A DNA stretch of 64,000 nucleotides from positions 178,969,452 to 179,033,451 of the forward strand of contig OY755038.1 in NCBI GenBank assembly GCA_963576565.1, in the 5' to 3' direction. Positions 21,056 to 30,848 of this stretch are shown one piece after another (position 1 is the stretch's first letter; the number at the start of each line of letters is the position of its first letter). The notes beneath the pieces were generated by a model that was given only the letters and a program-made list of their open reading frames with translations, made no database searches and was not told where the DNA came from. Source of the DNA: Aspidapion aeneum (lineage: Eukaryota > Arthropoda > Insecta > Coleoptera > Brentidae). The position numbers and the translations under genes were made by a program.

Positions 21056-21260
21056 ATACCTTTTAAAAACCCTATCCCTAAATGTGGCAACAGGGTGTTA
21101 TAACAATACATTTTAAATAAACGCACCATGCATTTTCTCGGGTATATATCTGTCATGTTTTTTCTGGGAAATAATAAGATGTTACCACGGATCACCAAAC
21201 AAAAGTTTTTGTTTTTGAGAGGCCGTTTTGTGTTCGTTCCTCCCAGACAGTACAAATAAG

Positions 21261-21320
21261 AGGCCCTCGATAAATTCCATGTGGTGTAAAACGACTGTCA
21301 AAATGTCTCGAGGGCCTCTA
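21261..21320. repeat. 12-bp inverted repeat
   Basis: 'agaggccctcga' near 21261 is mirrored by 'tcgagggcctct' ending near 21320, with a ~36-base spacer. It may be a minimal solo insertion. No function assigned. Confidence 0.6.
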
Positions 21321-21630
21321 ACTATCTATAAAAAAATCATAAAACTTAATCATATAAGAAAACCATAAATACTTCATATGTCTCGATTTTTCGCATTGAC
21401 GTAAAACAGGAATATAACTGCATTTAAAAAAATAACTTGTACTTTTATTAAAAATAATTTTTTATTAAAAATACTTGACACTATAAAAAAAATTGATAAA
21501 GATCTGTACTCTTACTACAAATTTATAGCCTAAAATATACTTTCAAATCAGAGGCAGCAATGTTAAAATAGGTAACAAGTTGACTACCATACAAACAAGT
21601 ATGAGCATTTGTTAAAAGAGTTGTAACTTT

Positions 21631-21885
21631 CTAATAAGATTCTAGATCTTGGAGCAAAAGTTTTTCGTTTTTCTTAAAATCAACAAAAGTAAAACTTGCT
21701 ATAGTTTTGGAGAAAACCGACTTTACTGCTACCCTCATTAACTTCATTGTTTGGTTAAAATGCTGCTTCTGTTGCGTTAGAATTTGTGGTGCTCCTGAAA
21801 AAGGAGTTATAAGAAGCTCCAGCAGCCCGTATCCCTGATCATCGTAAAGAACAAAGTTGTCTTCAGCAAGTAATTTTTTTTTCAT
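21631..21885 (-). pseudogene. PIF/Harbinger DDE transposase, C-terminal fragment
   Basis: An 84-codon open piece reads DDQGYGLLELLITPFSG, then an LTQQKQHFNQTM block, RVAVKSVFSKTI, and FTFVDFKKNEKLLLQ. This follows the C-terminal third of animal Harbinger (DDE_Tnp_4) transposases: GDxGYxLxxxLxTPF, LTxxQxxFNxxMSxxRVxVEWxFG, then FxFxDFKKNxK. The glutamate expected in the 'RVSVEW' position is replaced by K, and the second catalytic D region is cut short. The gene is dead. The N-terminal two thirds are not found. The full family length is about 350-450 residues. Confidence 0.75.
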
Positions 21886-22340
21886 TTAAGACCCTTTAAA
21901 CTTCCGTTTAAATATGGTGCACCAAAAATTAACGACGTTTAACGTTAAACGATCGTTAAAATCGAAGATGCAAGTCCCTGTTAAAGAAACAAAAAATGAC
22001 AATGACACACAATGACAATTTTTTGACTTTTTGTCAGTGACATAAGCTGTGAGAAAATCTTAAGATTAAGCACGAACTAAACGATATCGTTGGCGAATCG
22101 ATCGCGATTTCATTTTGATTAAAACTGATTCAGTGCTTTACTTTGGAGACAAAACAATTTGTAAAAAGTGCGTAAAGCAGACACAAGCAAAATCATTCCT
22201 TTAAATTGCTAAATAAGCGGCGTTTTTGAAAAGAATCGCAAGCAAATGGTATCATGTATTCCGGGCTTTAGAAATAAGGGAAAACAAAAGGCCAGAAAGC
22301 GACGTCCAATAACTCTTTTTGCACACAGTCGTTAAAGGCT

Positions 22341-22390
22341 TGAAATAAGGTTTTCCCTTATTTACTATAATAAGGGAAAACCTTATTTCA
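22341..22390. repeat. Perfect 22-bp hairpin near the right end of the Harbinger-like element
   Basis: The arms tgaaataaggttttccctta + tt (22341-22362) and its exact reverse complement (22369-22390) enclose the six-base loop tactat. A related half, 'agaaataagggaaaac', lies at 22270-22285. Such a perfect stem near a transposon terminus could be a transcript hairpin or a secondary insertion. Confidence 0.8.
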
Positions 22391-22461
22391 ACACATTGAA
22401 CTGGCACGCTCAATAAGTCCCTATTATTGAAATGCTTAGTTTTTACGAAACCGCAAAAACG

Positions 22462-22465
<4 letters not shown>

Positions 22466-22523
<58 letters not shown>
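22466..22523. repeat. (TA)n microsatellite
   Basis: Uninterrupted TA alternation, just outside the Harbinger-like right end. Confidence 0.95.
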
Positions 22524-22531
<8 letters not shown>

Positions 22532-23151
22532 ACGGACGCCATTGGAGCATTAACAACCAACTAAACCGCTCTAGGTGTCACAAATTTGAAATGCAAATTT
22601 AATTGTCTACATAAAAGGGTTTTATACTTTTCCTTTTAAAGTCTTCGTTTTTGGGAAAATTGGTTAAAATGAAAAACGTTATTTTGGTTTATTTATTTTA
22701 AATGTATAAATTTTAAATAAAATGTGCATATTGTTGATTCTTAAGTGCAACTGTCTCTTAAAGAACAGCACTTATGTATTCGAAAAATATGTCGAAAAAC
22801 AGTCGAAAATCCAAAATTAAAATCGTATTGACAAGGTTGCTGAAGGAAGATGGATCGGAGCTTTAACTATGTTTGATGAAACCTCAATTGCTATTGATTG
22901 CGCTCAGTCTTGGATTTACGTATTTAAAAAAGTATTTTTTTGTATTTTTTTTCTGTATTCGGCCGGTACTGCCAGATACCGGATTCATAAATAAGGGCTT
23001 TTTGACTACTAAAATTAGCAATAAAATTTTATATATACCTCAAATCCCGGTTAGGCCATATGATATGGCCACTTATTTTCTTGACTATTGTATGCGCTAA
23101 TGACCTTAGTTGTCGCTGCACCTTACAATATAGGAAAAAAAAGATAATAAT
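22524..23151. other. Unassigned AT-rich stretch
   Basis: A 75-codon open frame (22873-23100) lacks any recognisable motif and has the composition of its surroundings, so I do not call it a gene. Confidence 0.4.
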
Positions 23152-23421
23152 AGGGACTTATTGGAAAAAAGCCAGGCAGTGATAGTGTATTTTGACAGAT
23201 TAACATTGCAAACTGACATTTGATCTTTCAAATTTGACATAATAAAGTCGTATTTAAAAATAAGTCGTTTTTTTATTTCTAATTAAAGACGACACTATCT
23301 ATTTCGGCTCGTATAGTAAACGAAATCCTTCTGTTGAAAAATCAGCTGGTATATTTCAATGTAAAACTATCAAAATACGGCCTGACACTATCTAAGCTAA
23401 GCTTTGTTCCAATAAGTCCCT
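23152..23421. mobile_element. 270-bp Harbinger-type MITE
   Basis: Bounded by agggacttattgga and its inverse tccaataagtccct, flanked by AAT on both sides (23149-23151 and 23422-23424). The first 12 end bases equal those of the 4.3-kb element at 18077-22422. Inner similarity between the two ends continues through 'gatagtg' and 'gtattttga.ag'. No coding capacity. It is plausibly mobilised by the same transposase. Confidence 0.85.
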
Positions 23422-23424
23422 AAT

Positions 23425-24050
23425 AAAAGAACAAATCACGTTATAATTTTCAAGACAAGATAGACCAAAATCATACCAAAACATTTGACCCATACAACTC
23501 CCGTTTTCGAACAGTAACTTTCTAATAATCAAGCGGAGATTGAGTTTTCCCGCCAGCAACTGTTTCCATTTCATTAGAGCTAAAATTGACATACTTTTAA
23601 ACCAATAATTTATTAATATTAGACTGTGGATCCCAGAGGCCAACTCTGCCAACTGACCGATAAAACAAATTATATTCACAGTTCCGTAAAAGGGAAGGTA
23701 ACTTTTTTGTGATTTTATTTTATTTTGGCCTATTTTTTTTTCTGCCCAACTAAGATCACAAAACTTTTTCGCCTTTTTAGATTTAACAATATGTACAAAT
23801 TATTATAATAATCAAACAATATAAGGAAAAGGGGGCCTGGATTCTGGAAAAACCTGCCATTTTGAGAGAATAACAATAACACAGTTATCTACGTTAATGT
23901 GCTATTTATAAAACGGCAATTGTTTGAGTTGCTTTCGAACTATCTTACAATGTCTGCCTCAGAAAAAGGATTTATTTTTCAGTTTTAAAGAGACTTACGA
24001 CATTCCTCAGAAGCACTATAGCTTAAGAACCTCTGGGGTATATGGATATC
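23425..24050. other. Unassigned AT-rich stretch
   Basis: The phrase 'gccaactctgccaactgaccgataaaacaaattatatt..cacagttccgtaaaag' at 23640-23690 recurs at 24430-24483, so a ~55-bp segment is repeated on both sides of the TTAA-flanked MITE. No gene seen. Confidence 0.5.
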
Positions 24051-24406
24051 TTAAAGAGTGCATTACATTGAGCGAATTTACTAGCTTGGCGTTGGCGACT
24101 TAAGTCGCCCGCTAGTGAGTGAGTTTAAACTCGCAGAATGGTTTACAACATTTACATACAGCGATTAAACGCAGTTGCACAACAACTATGATCCGTGCCC
24201 GAAATACTTCTTGCGACATGTCTGCGGACTATTATACCTGCAACGATGTTTGCCAAGAACTGCTATTACACTTGGCCAACTGGGCTACTTTAGTCGCAGT
24301 AGCGACGCGAGCGGCGAGTTTGTTATTAAATTAACCTTTTTTAGTCGCGGATACTAAATTAGCCAGCGACTAGCTAGTAAATTCCCCCATTGTAATGCAT
24401 CCTTAA
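24051..24406. mobile_element. TTAA-flanked MITE (piggyBac-type target)
   Basis: TTAA occurs at 24051-24054 and 24403-24406. Inside it the ends are inverted: agagtgcattacattgagcg with the reverse complement of cccccattgtaatgcatcc, and the match goes on through gaatttactagc. The 348-bp body is GC-richer than its surroundings, with 'agtcgc'-type subrepeats. TTAA duplication is the signature of piggyBac-like (also Kolobok) transposons. The ends do not start with the CCC common in piggyBac, so the superfamily is tentative. Confidence 0.8.
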
Positions 24407-26858
24407 GAAAATAAACCGACCAGTTTGCTCATCAGCCAACTGACCGATAACACAAATTATATTAATCACAGTTCCGTAAAAGGTTATGCAGGTTTACACC
24501 CATGCAGGATGTTCCAGCCTTACTAGAGAAATCAAATACTTAAAATGCGAATAAATCGAGAATAATTGTTTACATTGAGCCATTTTTATTAGTTCAGCCA
24601 AAGGATAGTTTATTTAATAAGCTATGGCTATGTACACATGATATACAGGATGTTCAAGAAATATGGAATCAACAGATTGTCTACAAAACTGCAAGTTTTG
24701 CATAAAAGGCCTATTTCAAACAGCGTAGGCGCCACAGGGCCCAGAGTGTACAAGCCCTTACCGTCTGGGATTAGGATTTAACTTATTGGTCATCTGTCAA
24801 ACTCATATCATATAAAAGATGGCTGCTCAAATTTGAAAGGCCAATTTCGTAGTTTCTTGAGCTTAACTCGAGAACCTTTAAACCTATAATCAAAACCATT
24901 TGGATAAAATACAAACACATCCTTTTTGGATGGTGTGATTTTTTGTGAAGCTGGCAGTTATTTTAATAATCATCAATTACCAAACCTTGATAACTTTGTA
25001 AAATAAGGCTAAAAGCAAAGGTTGTTCCTTCTCTAGTGAAGAAAAAGCTATATTGTTTAGAACAATAAGCTTTGCTTACTCATTGTATCGCGACCTTTTT
25101 ATAAAGACAATTTAAAAAAAGAAATCTCGTTGATTCTCTGTGAAAAATGTGAAGGTGTTTACCATAAAAGTTCTAACAATTAATAGACACCAATCACACA
25201 TTAGTCACGTATCACGACATTAGGTTCGTTCGACAATTTAACATAAATGCATTAGAATGCATTTTTGTGCTTAAAATACTAAAATGTGCCTAAAAATTTG
25301 ATCATTAATTTTTAATTTTTGCACCCAAAGTTATTAATATAATTCAGGTAGCGCATGCAACTTTTATGGCAGTTTTTATGTAGGATAAAGCGGTGATACA
25401 ACTACATCTATCAATGCGTTATTCCGTCGGCAGCCTGTACAGGAAACAGCTTGTTTTCAGCAAATGTTGCTCGGTTTGGACGTACCTACCTTTAAAGTCA
25501 GCTTGCCTTTCATTAAGTGATCTTTTACAAAAACTGCTTTTTTTTAAATTGGAGCTCTGCAGTATTGCCGTAATTCTCCAGTGCGGTCTTAAGCAACAAA
25601 TTATTTTACTTAAGTAATCTACAAAATACGTCAATAGAACTTAGACTTTGCTAACTTCAAAACATTTAATAGAGCCCAAGCCCGTTTTATTGCCGCCGAC
25701 TATAGACAGACCGACAATTTTCTCCACACTTTAACCCATAAATTTTGTCCCAACACGAATAGTTTAATTGTATGTGGTTAACTACTTTGAGATAGAGTCG
25801 TGGACTGGAAAATTTGTAGACGTAATTGGAATATAATATAATTGCGACCAGTTTAAGCTAATCAAATCTGCTTAGAAAAATCTAATCCTACAATAAAATA
25901 TAAATAATAATTTTTTCCACAGCGGTTAACAAATAAAAACGTAACTAGAAAAGCAAGTAAAAAAGGTAACTTTACCGGACGGCCGGCGCGGCTGGCGGCG
26001 GGCGGCGTCACATAGTGCAACGATGTATTAGTCGCTCCCTCCTTTTTTATCGGGAGAGGGGCTGATAAACTTTCCATAAACCGATTTTAAAGAAATTTGA
26101 CATAGGTACCTGCTTAATGTAGATCCGGTGACAAGACATTTTTGTGGAAAAATTACGTGAAAACGTCAAAAACATAACCTTGTTGTTTTTATCCAACGGG
26201 GGATTTAGTAAATTCAACAGTCAGTGGCGCATTCGGGAATATGCCTAGGTCCCCCTACATCCATGCCGTAGTTTATGCTATTATATGATTGTATTGTATA
26301 AAATATACGGAAAATAGGCGGGACCGGACCCCGAAGCCCTCCCCTGGATGAGTTTATGCTTAACAATTCTCCACCTGTGCCAACAACAGAGTTCTTAAAG
26401 TGTAAGTTTTTAAAAATAAAAAAAATATTTAAAATAAAGTTTTAACACCAAACAGTTTGTAACTTTCTTATAAACGCAAGTGTTACATATTTCGTCCAGA
26501 TAGCATAAATTTTGTTCGGTATCGCGCAATTTGTTTCAGGGGGCAAAAACTACCATTTTTTCAAACTGTCGGCCACCTTGGATTTTTAAAAATAGGCAAA
26601 TTTTAGAATAAATCAATATTATATCATACTTGTCTTTTCCAAAAAGCAAACATTTTTAAAACTTAGGAATTTGGTCAAAAGTTAGTCAATCAAATAAGTG
26701 CGGTATTTTGTGACCCAGCTTAGACATTGAATTTAGCATTTATTCATTCTTAAAGCAGCGAAAGGTAGCAGTCTATTTTTATGCAATCTACTACAGCAAG
26801 GTATACTGCTCACAACCCAGTTTGTTTCGCCGATTACTTTTGATTTCGTCTTACAGTC
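24407..26858. other. Unassigned 2.4-kb stretch
   Basis: No gene, inverted ends or clear tandem repeat. A segment at 25430-25500 ('agcaaatgttgctcggtttggacgtacct') resembles 29235-29275 ('gacaaatgttgcttcgtttgaacgtacct') and, inverted, 29127-29160, so a small dispersed repeat is present. A GC-rich patch at 25975-26010 (ccgg/ggcggc) stands out. Short open frames here lack motifs. Confidence 0.4.
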
Positions 26859-26962
26859 CATTTCATAATTTTTAAGATAAGTTTTTGACAGTTAACAGCT
26901 GGTTTTTATAACAATAATATAGGCCCACGACAAAAAAGTTATCTTAAAAATTATGAAATGAA
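26859..26962. repeat. 26-bp inverted repeat with ~45-base spacer
   Basis: 'ccatttcataatttttaaga' (26859 on) is mirrored by 'tcttaaaaattatgaaatg' (to ~26962), with one internal mismatch. Small foldback insertion or MITE core. Confidence 0.75.
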
Positions 26963-29484
26963 AAGTTAAAAAAACCTTGTTTGGATGAAAGTTTTGGTAC
27001 CATGGATAAAAAAAAATTCTCACGTGACATTACGAAACTTAGGCTTAACTTAATACGGTCATCTTAAGGAGGCCCTATTAATCAGTAATAGAATAAAGTT
27101 GACAAATTGTTCTTCCGTTTTTCTATCTATTTTATTTTTCGACAAAAAATTTAGTTTTATTCTGCTCCATATAAATTATCTTGTTTTCACTCTACAAACA
27201 TAAAGTGCTACTTAGGATACTTTTTTCAAAGAGTTACTCATCAATGGTTTTCAGATTTGCAAATTAATTAAAATGTCCCTAATATACCATGGGCTCAATC
27301 TACTGTGTGGCGGAGAAAAACCTATTTTACGCACAAAGTGCACTTTAGCGCTTCCATTTAAGAACGTTATATAGAACTTTAACATACGCGGGTGTTAAAA
27401 CATGTTTAAAGGCCCGCCTGACTTTATTTTAATAATTATTTTCGAATACTTGTCTCTTTTTTTTGTCATATTTTTTAGTTTTTATAAATCTTTTTTTTTG
27501 TCTCATGTGGACTCAGGTGCTTGTAACTTAAGAAACAAGAGGTGTCCCAAGTCAGCGGACCGCGCGAATGGATTGGGACATCAAGGTTTGTTTTTTTTAA
27601 CTGGGAAATAGTCAAACACGTAACACAAGTACGAATCAAGACTAGAAATTTGATACCAAAAATATACCGTACTGATGAACAGTGTTTAAAGTTCGCGCGG
27701 CGAGAGTTGAAGCCACCCACGTCAGGGCTGAGGGGGATCTACTGGCCTCGCCTCTAGCTTGTGATTGGCTGTTTCGGAGATCCATAGGCGTAGTGTTTTA
27801 TGGGTTCAATTATTTTTATTTTACCGCTATAAATTATTATGTGTAATTTATTCCGCACGGCACTGTCCGACCGCAAGTAGGCGTATACCAAGATAAAATT
27901 GATGACGTACATGGCATCAACTCTCGCCGCGTCTACTCTATAGCAGTTGCTTGTATAGCTAAAAATTGTCGAGCGACCAGATGGTACATAATTACTATAT
28001 GACAACCCACAGCCAGTCGGTCCAGTGGAAAAACTAAAAAGTTTCAAGATGTTATGGAAATTTTAAATTGTGGAAAGTTATGGCGATTCATTAGCACGCA
28101 AAACGATTTCCAAGAACAAAAATTGAACACAATGGACAAAACCGACAATAAAGGTGTTTATTTTGGCTGATCAGTTGGTTACCCAGTGCCATTTGACTAG
28201 AATTTCCAGATTCGGCTCCTTCGCATCGTTTATAGACATCTAGACTTGTACTTTAAAGGCTAGTCTTGTAACGTAAATGACTATTATCATGCTTTTAACA
28301 GTCAACTAATAAAATAAAAGAAAACAAAAACATTTATTTTTTTAAAATATTATCTTATCTGGCCAAATAGACAAAAAAATTAACTGTATAAAAACGGATA
28401 GTAAATAGACCTCCTATAGTAAATCGAAAGCCCACGCACGTGAAGTAGACTAAACGTATCCTCAAGTCCGCTGGGAATTAACTTGCTGCGGTATAAAAAC
28501 TTGATCTATTGTATTATCAATACGGGATATTTTACGAGAGTGGTTCACGTTGTATTTTGATTATGCCAAAGTTTACACAATTAAAATAGTACATAATTAA
28601 AATACAAGAAACGTAAATTTTAGCAACTGTGAATTTAAAAACCAAAAAAGTTTTCGTGGCTGATCGGGTAAAAAGAAGTTTTTGTTTCTCCCATAGTTTT
28701 CCGTGGCTAGCTCAAAAGCTTAAACTACCGGGGGTCGAAGATCTAATGGACACCTAATAAGTGTTGACAGTTAACTGTTTCGTTCTTATGGGACTCCTCA
28801 GAACACTGCTTGGTCAATGTGACACCCTTACGAAGTTAATTAGACTGTTTTGTCTTTCATCCTACGTCTCTAGTGATTAAACTTTCGCAAGAAGTGCCAT
28901 CTACCGAGATACGAGAGAAACTAGAATATATATCGATCGATAAAAAGTTCGTTTCCAAGCCAAAGAAACCATCCGTAACCTCCGACAGCACTTGTGCCTT
29001 TCCGGCCAGATCAACACGGATTACCGTTTTTACGCACCTTTAGACGTGAACATCAATCAGCGGAGTTTTTAAGCCAAATAATACTAACAAACGTAAATTT
29101 CAGTACCCGCTGTTCCATTAGACCTCGTCCAAACCGAGAAACAAGTGATGCAACACGGACCAAAATTCTTTAATGTTTTACTATATATACGGGTAACTAA
29201 AAAACACGTGATATAAGATCAAAAATTTTTCTTGCGTGTTGCGACAAATGTTGCTTCGTTTGAACGTACCTTTTACGGAATGAATTCCCCTTCTTGGTCT
29301 TTGCAAACGCCGTACTTCCAACATTCGATTTTTCTTTCTTATAGGTTATTAAAACAAGTTGTGTGTATTTGGTAAAATATTTGAAAAAATTGCCTACAAT
29401 GTCATATTTGAAAGAGTAAGACATTATTATAAAAGAACAAAATGATTTTTGTGCACACAGATCTATAGAGACCATCTAGTTTCA
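26963..29484. other. Unassigned 2.5-kb stretch, locally GC-richer
   Basis: No protein family recognised. A 15-bp inverted repeat, cgcggcgagagttga (27696-27710) against tcaactctcgccgcg (27917-27931), encloses 206 bp and could be the ends of a tiny element, but no target duplication was found. 28440-29160 is closer to balanced composition than most of the window and has no repeat partner in it, so it is the best candidate for unique host sequence. No exon could be supported. Confidence 0.4.
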
Positions 29485-30210
29485 TTTTCAGATCATATAT
29501 CTGAGTGCATGGACAGCAGGCAGCAGGTTGATGGTGTATATACAGACCTGAGCAAGGCATTTGATACGGTCAATCATCGAATGATAGTCGAGTGACTTGC
29601 AGGGGTGGGAGTTCCTAGCTTCCTCTTATGATGGATATGGTCTTACTTATCTAAAAAAAGTAGGCTGTAGCTGTTAATGGTTTCAGATCAAATCCTTTTA
29701 TTGTTCCCTTATGAGTACCTCACGGTAGTAATCTTGGTCCACTTTTTTTCATCATATTTATTGATGATATCAAAGACTGTTTTAAGCATTGCAAATTTTT
29801 GGTGTTCGCCGATGATGTAAAGTCAAGAGGACTGTCTAAGGGTTCAAGAGGATTTGGTTCGGCTTTAAGCCTATTGTCAGAGACAAGTGTTTTCTCTTAA
29901 TTTGGAAAAGTGTGTTACAATATCTTACACCAGAAACAAAAATCCATTAAAGCATGTCTATTTTATAGGGAATAATAAAGTCCGTCTCTGAAGTGCAAGA
30001 TTTGGGGGTGATTTTAGATTCCAAACTGCAATTTAACTCGCACATTAATAATGTTTTAAACAAATCTAATCGGATGCTCGGATTTATTAAACGCGTATGT
30101 AATGAATTTCATGATGTTAGACCTATTCTCAATGTTTATTACGCATATGTCTATAGTCAGCTCTCCTTTGCATCGGTCGTGTGGGACCCATGTTACGATG
30201 TTTATGTAGA
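29485..30210 (+). pseudogene. LINE A (Jockey/CR1-like) RT fragment, 5' part of a split element
   Basis: Across shifting frames the RT order is clear. DLSKAFDTVNH (about 29548-29580) is motif A. A PHGSNLGP-like block near 29715 follows, then IDDI, and VFADDVK (about 29802-29821) is the catalytic motif C. NLEKC and a C-terminal open piece from 29993 follow, with DLGVILDSKLQFN, RMLGFIKR and SFASVVWDP. These are the hallmarks of a Jockey/CR1-type non-LTR RT. The piece stops abruptly near 30210, and its continuation is found at 34521-35081, so another LINE was inserted here. Several stops show that the copy was dead or has decayed since. Confidence 0.85.
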
Positions 30211-30848
30211 TTTCAGTAGCGGAAAACAGGAAATCGATCGATCGATGCGAAAATGCAATCTCCAACCTGGAGTGCAACTTTTCAAACCTAAATACAAGAG
30301 TGGATAACATCGAGAGTTCTCGGGGTCTTGTTATTAATGAAATGATCGCTGAGGTGGCAGATCGAACGAGACGCGAGCGTAACTTAATTATACGAGGAAT
30401 TCCTGAAAGCAACGACCCTATTAAAGATAAAAAAAGTGCGTCCGATTTCGTAGCCAGTATCGTGTCATCCAATGTTCCCCAGATTTTAGATATTAAACGC
30501 ATTGGCCAAGGTAGTAATGGCCCAAAACTTTTGCGATTAACGTTTAATAACAAAAATGAAGTCATCAGCGTTTTAAAAAATAGAGCTAACATAAGCAAAT
30601 CACCTTATCCTGGTGCATCAATAAAACAGGACCAAACACCGTTGGAAATTAAGTTTCTAAACGAACTGCGAAGCGAATTAGACATACGCACTAAAAATGG
30701 AGAAAAAAACCTAACAATTAAATATATTCACAATAGACCTACCATAATACCAATGATTCCTCAAGCTGGAACTAACAAAAGACATCTGTCTGATACATCT
30801 TTGTCACCGCCACAAAATGAAACAAAAAAGTCAAACCTTAATGCGTAG
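30211..30848 (+). pseudogene. LINE B ORF1-like protein (RNA-binding), 5'-truncated
   Basis: From 30300 to 30848 a 182-codon open frame contains a short coiled coil (residues about 1-25), RRERNLIIRGIPES, a KRIGQ block, LLRLTFNNKNEVISVLKN and FLNELRSELDIRTKNGEKNL, then a Pro-rich and charged tail. This is the layout of LINE ORF1 proteins: a helix, then an RRM-like RNA-binding fold in which 'RNLIIRGIPE' forms the first strand. A frameshift near 30290 separates it from upstream codons in the 29993-30307 frame. The N-terminus is missing, so LINE B inserted as a 5'-truncated copy. The next ORF follows within 60 bp. Confidence 0.75.

Larger units (their letters stand above)
18077..22422. mobile_element. 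Decayed 4.3-kb PIF/Harbinger-like DNA transposon
   Basis: The ends are inverted, agggacttattgagc at 18077 and gctcaataagtccct at 22422, flanked by the trinucleotide ATT on both sides (18074-18076 and 22423-22425). A 3-bp duplication fits PIF/Harbinger, although TWA is the usual target. Inside are a DDE transposase C-terminal remnant on the minus strand (21631-21885) and, on the plus strand, a charged coiled-coil remnant (20070-20297) like the accessory DNA-binding protein of this superfamily. The same ends bound a 270-bp MITE at 23152-23421. Later insertions and rearrangements, including a minus-strand hammerhead-like fragment, inflate the length. Confidence 0.7.

Noticed and set aside
27520..27780. 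CpG-like promoter region with possible host first exon
   Set aside because: Only local GC enrichment and a 15-bp inverted repeat; no exon, splice or protein evidence.
30056..30598. 180-codon minus-strand open frame
   Set aside because: Antisense to the LINE A C-terminus and LINE B ORF1, both of which show family motifs on the plus strand.
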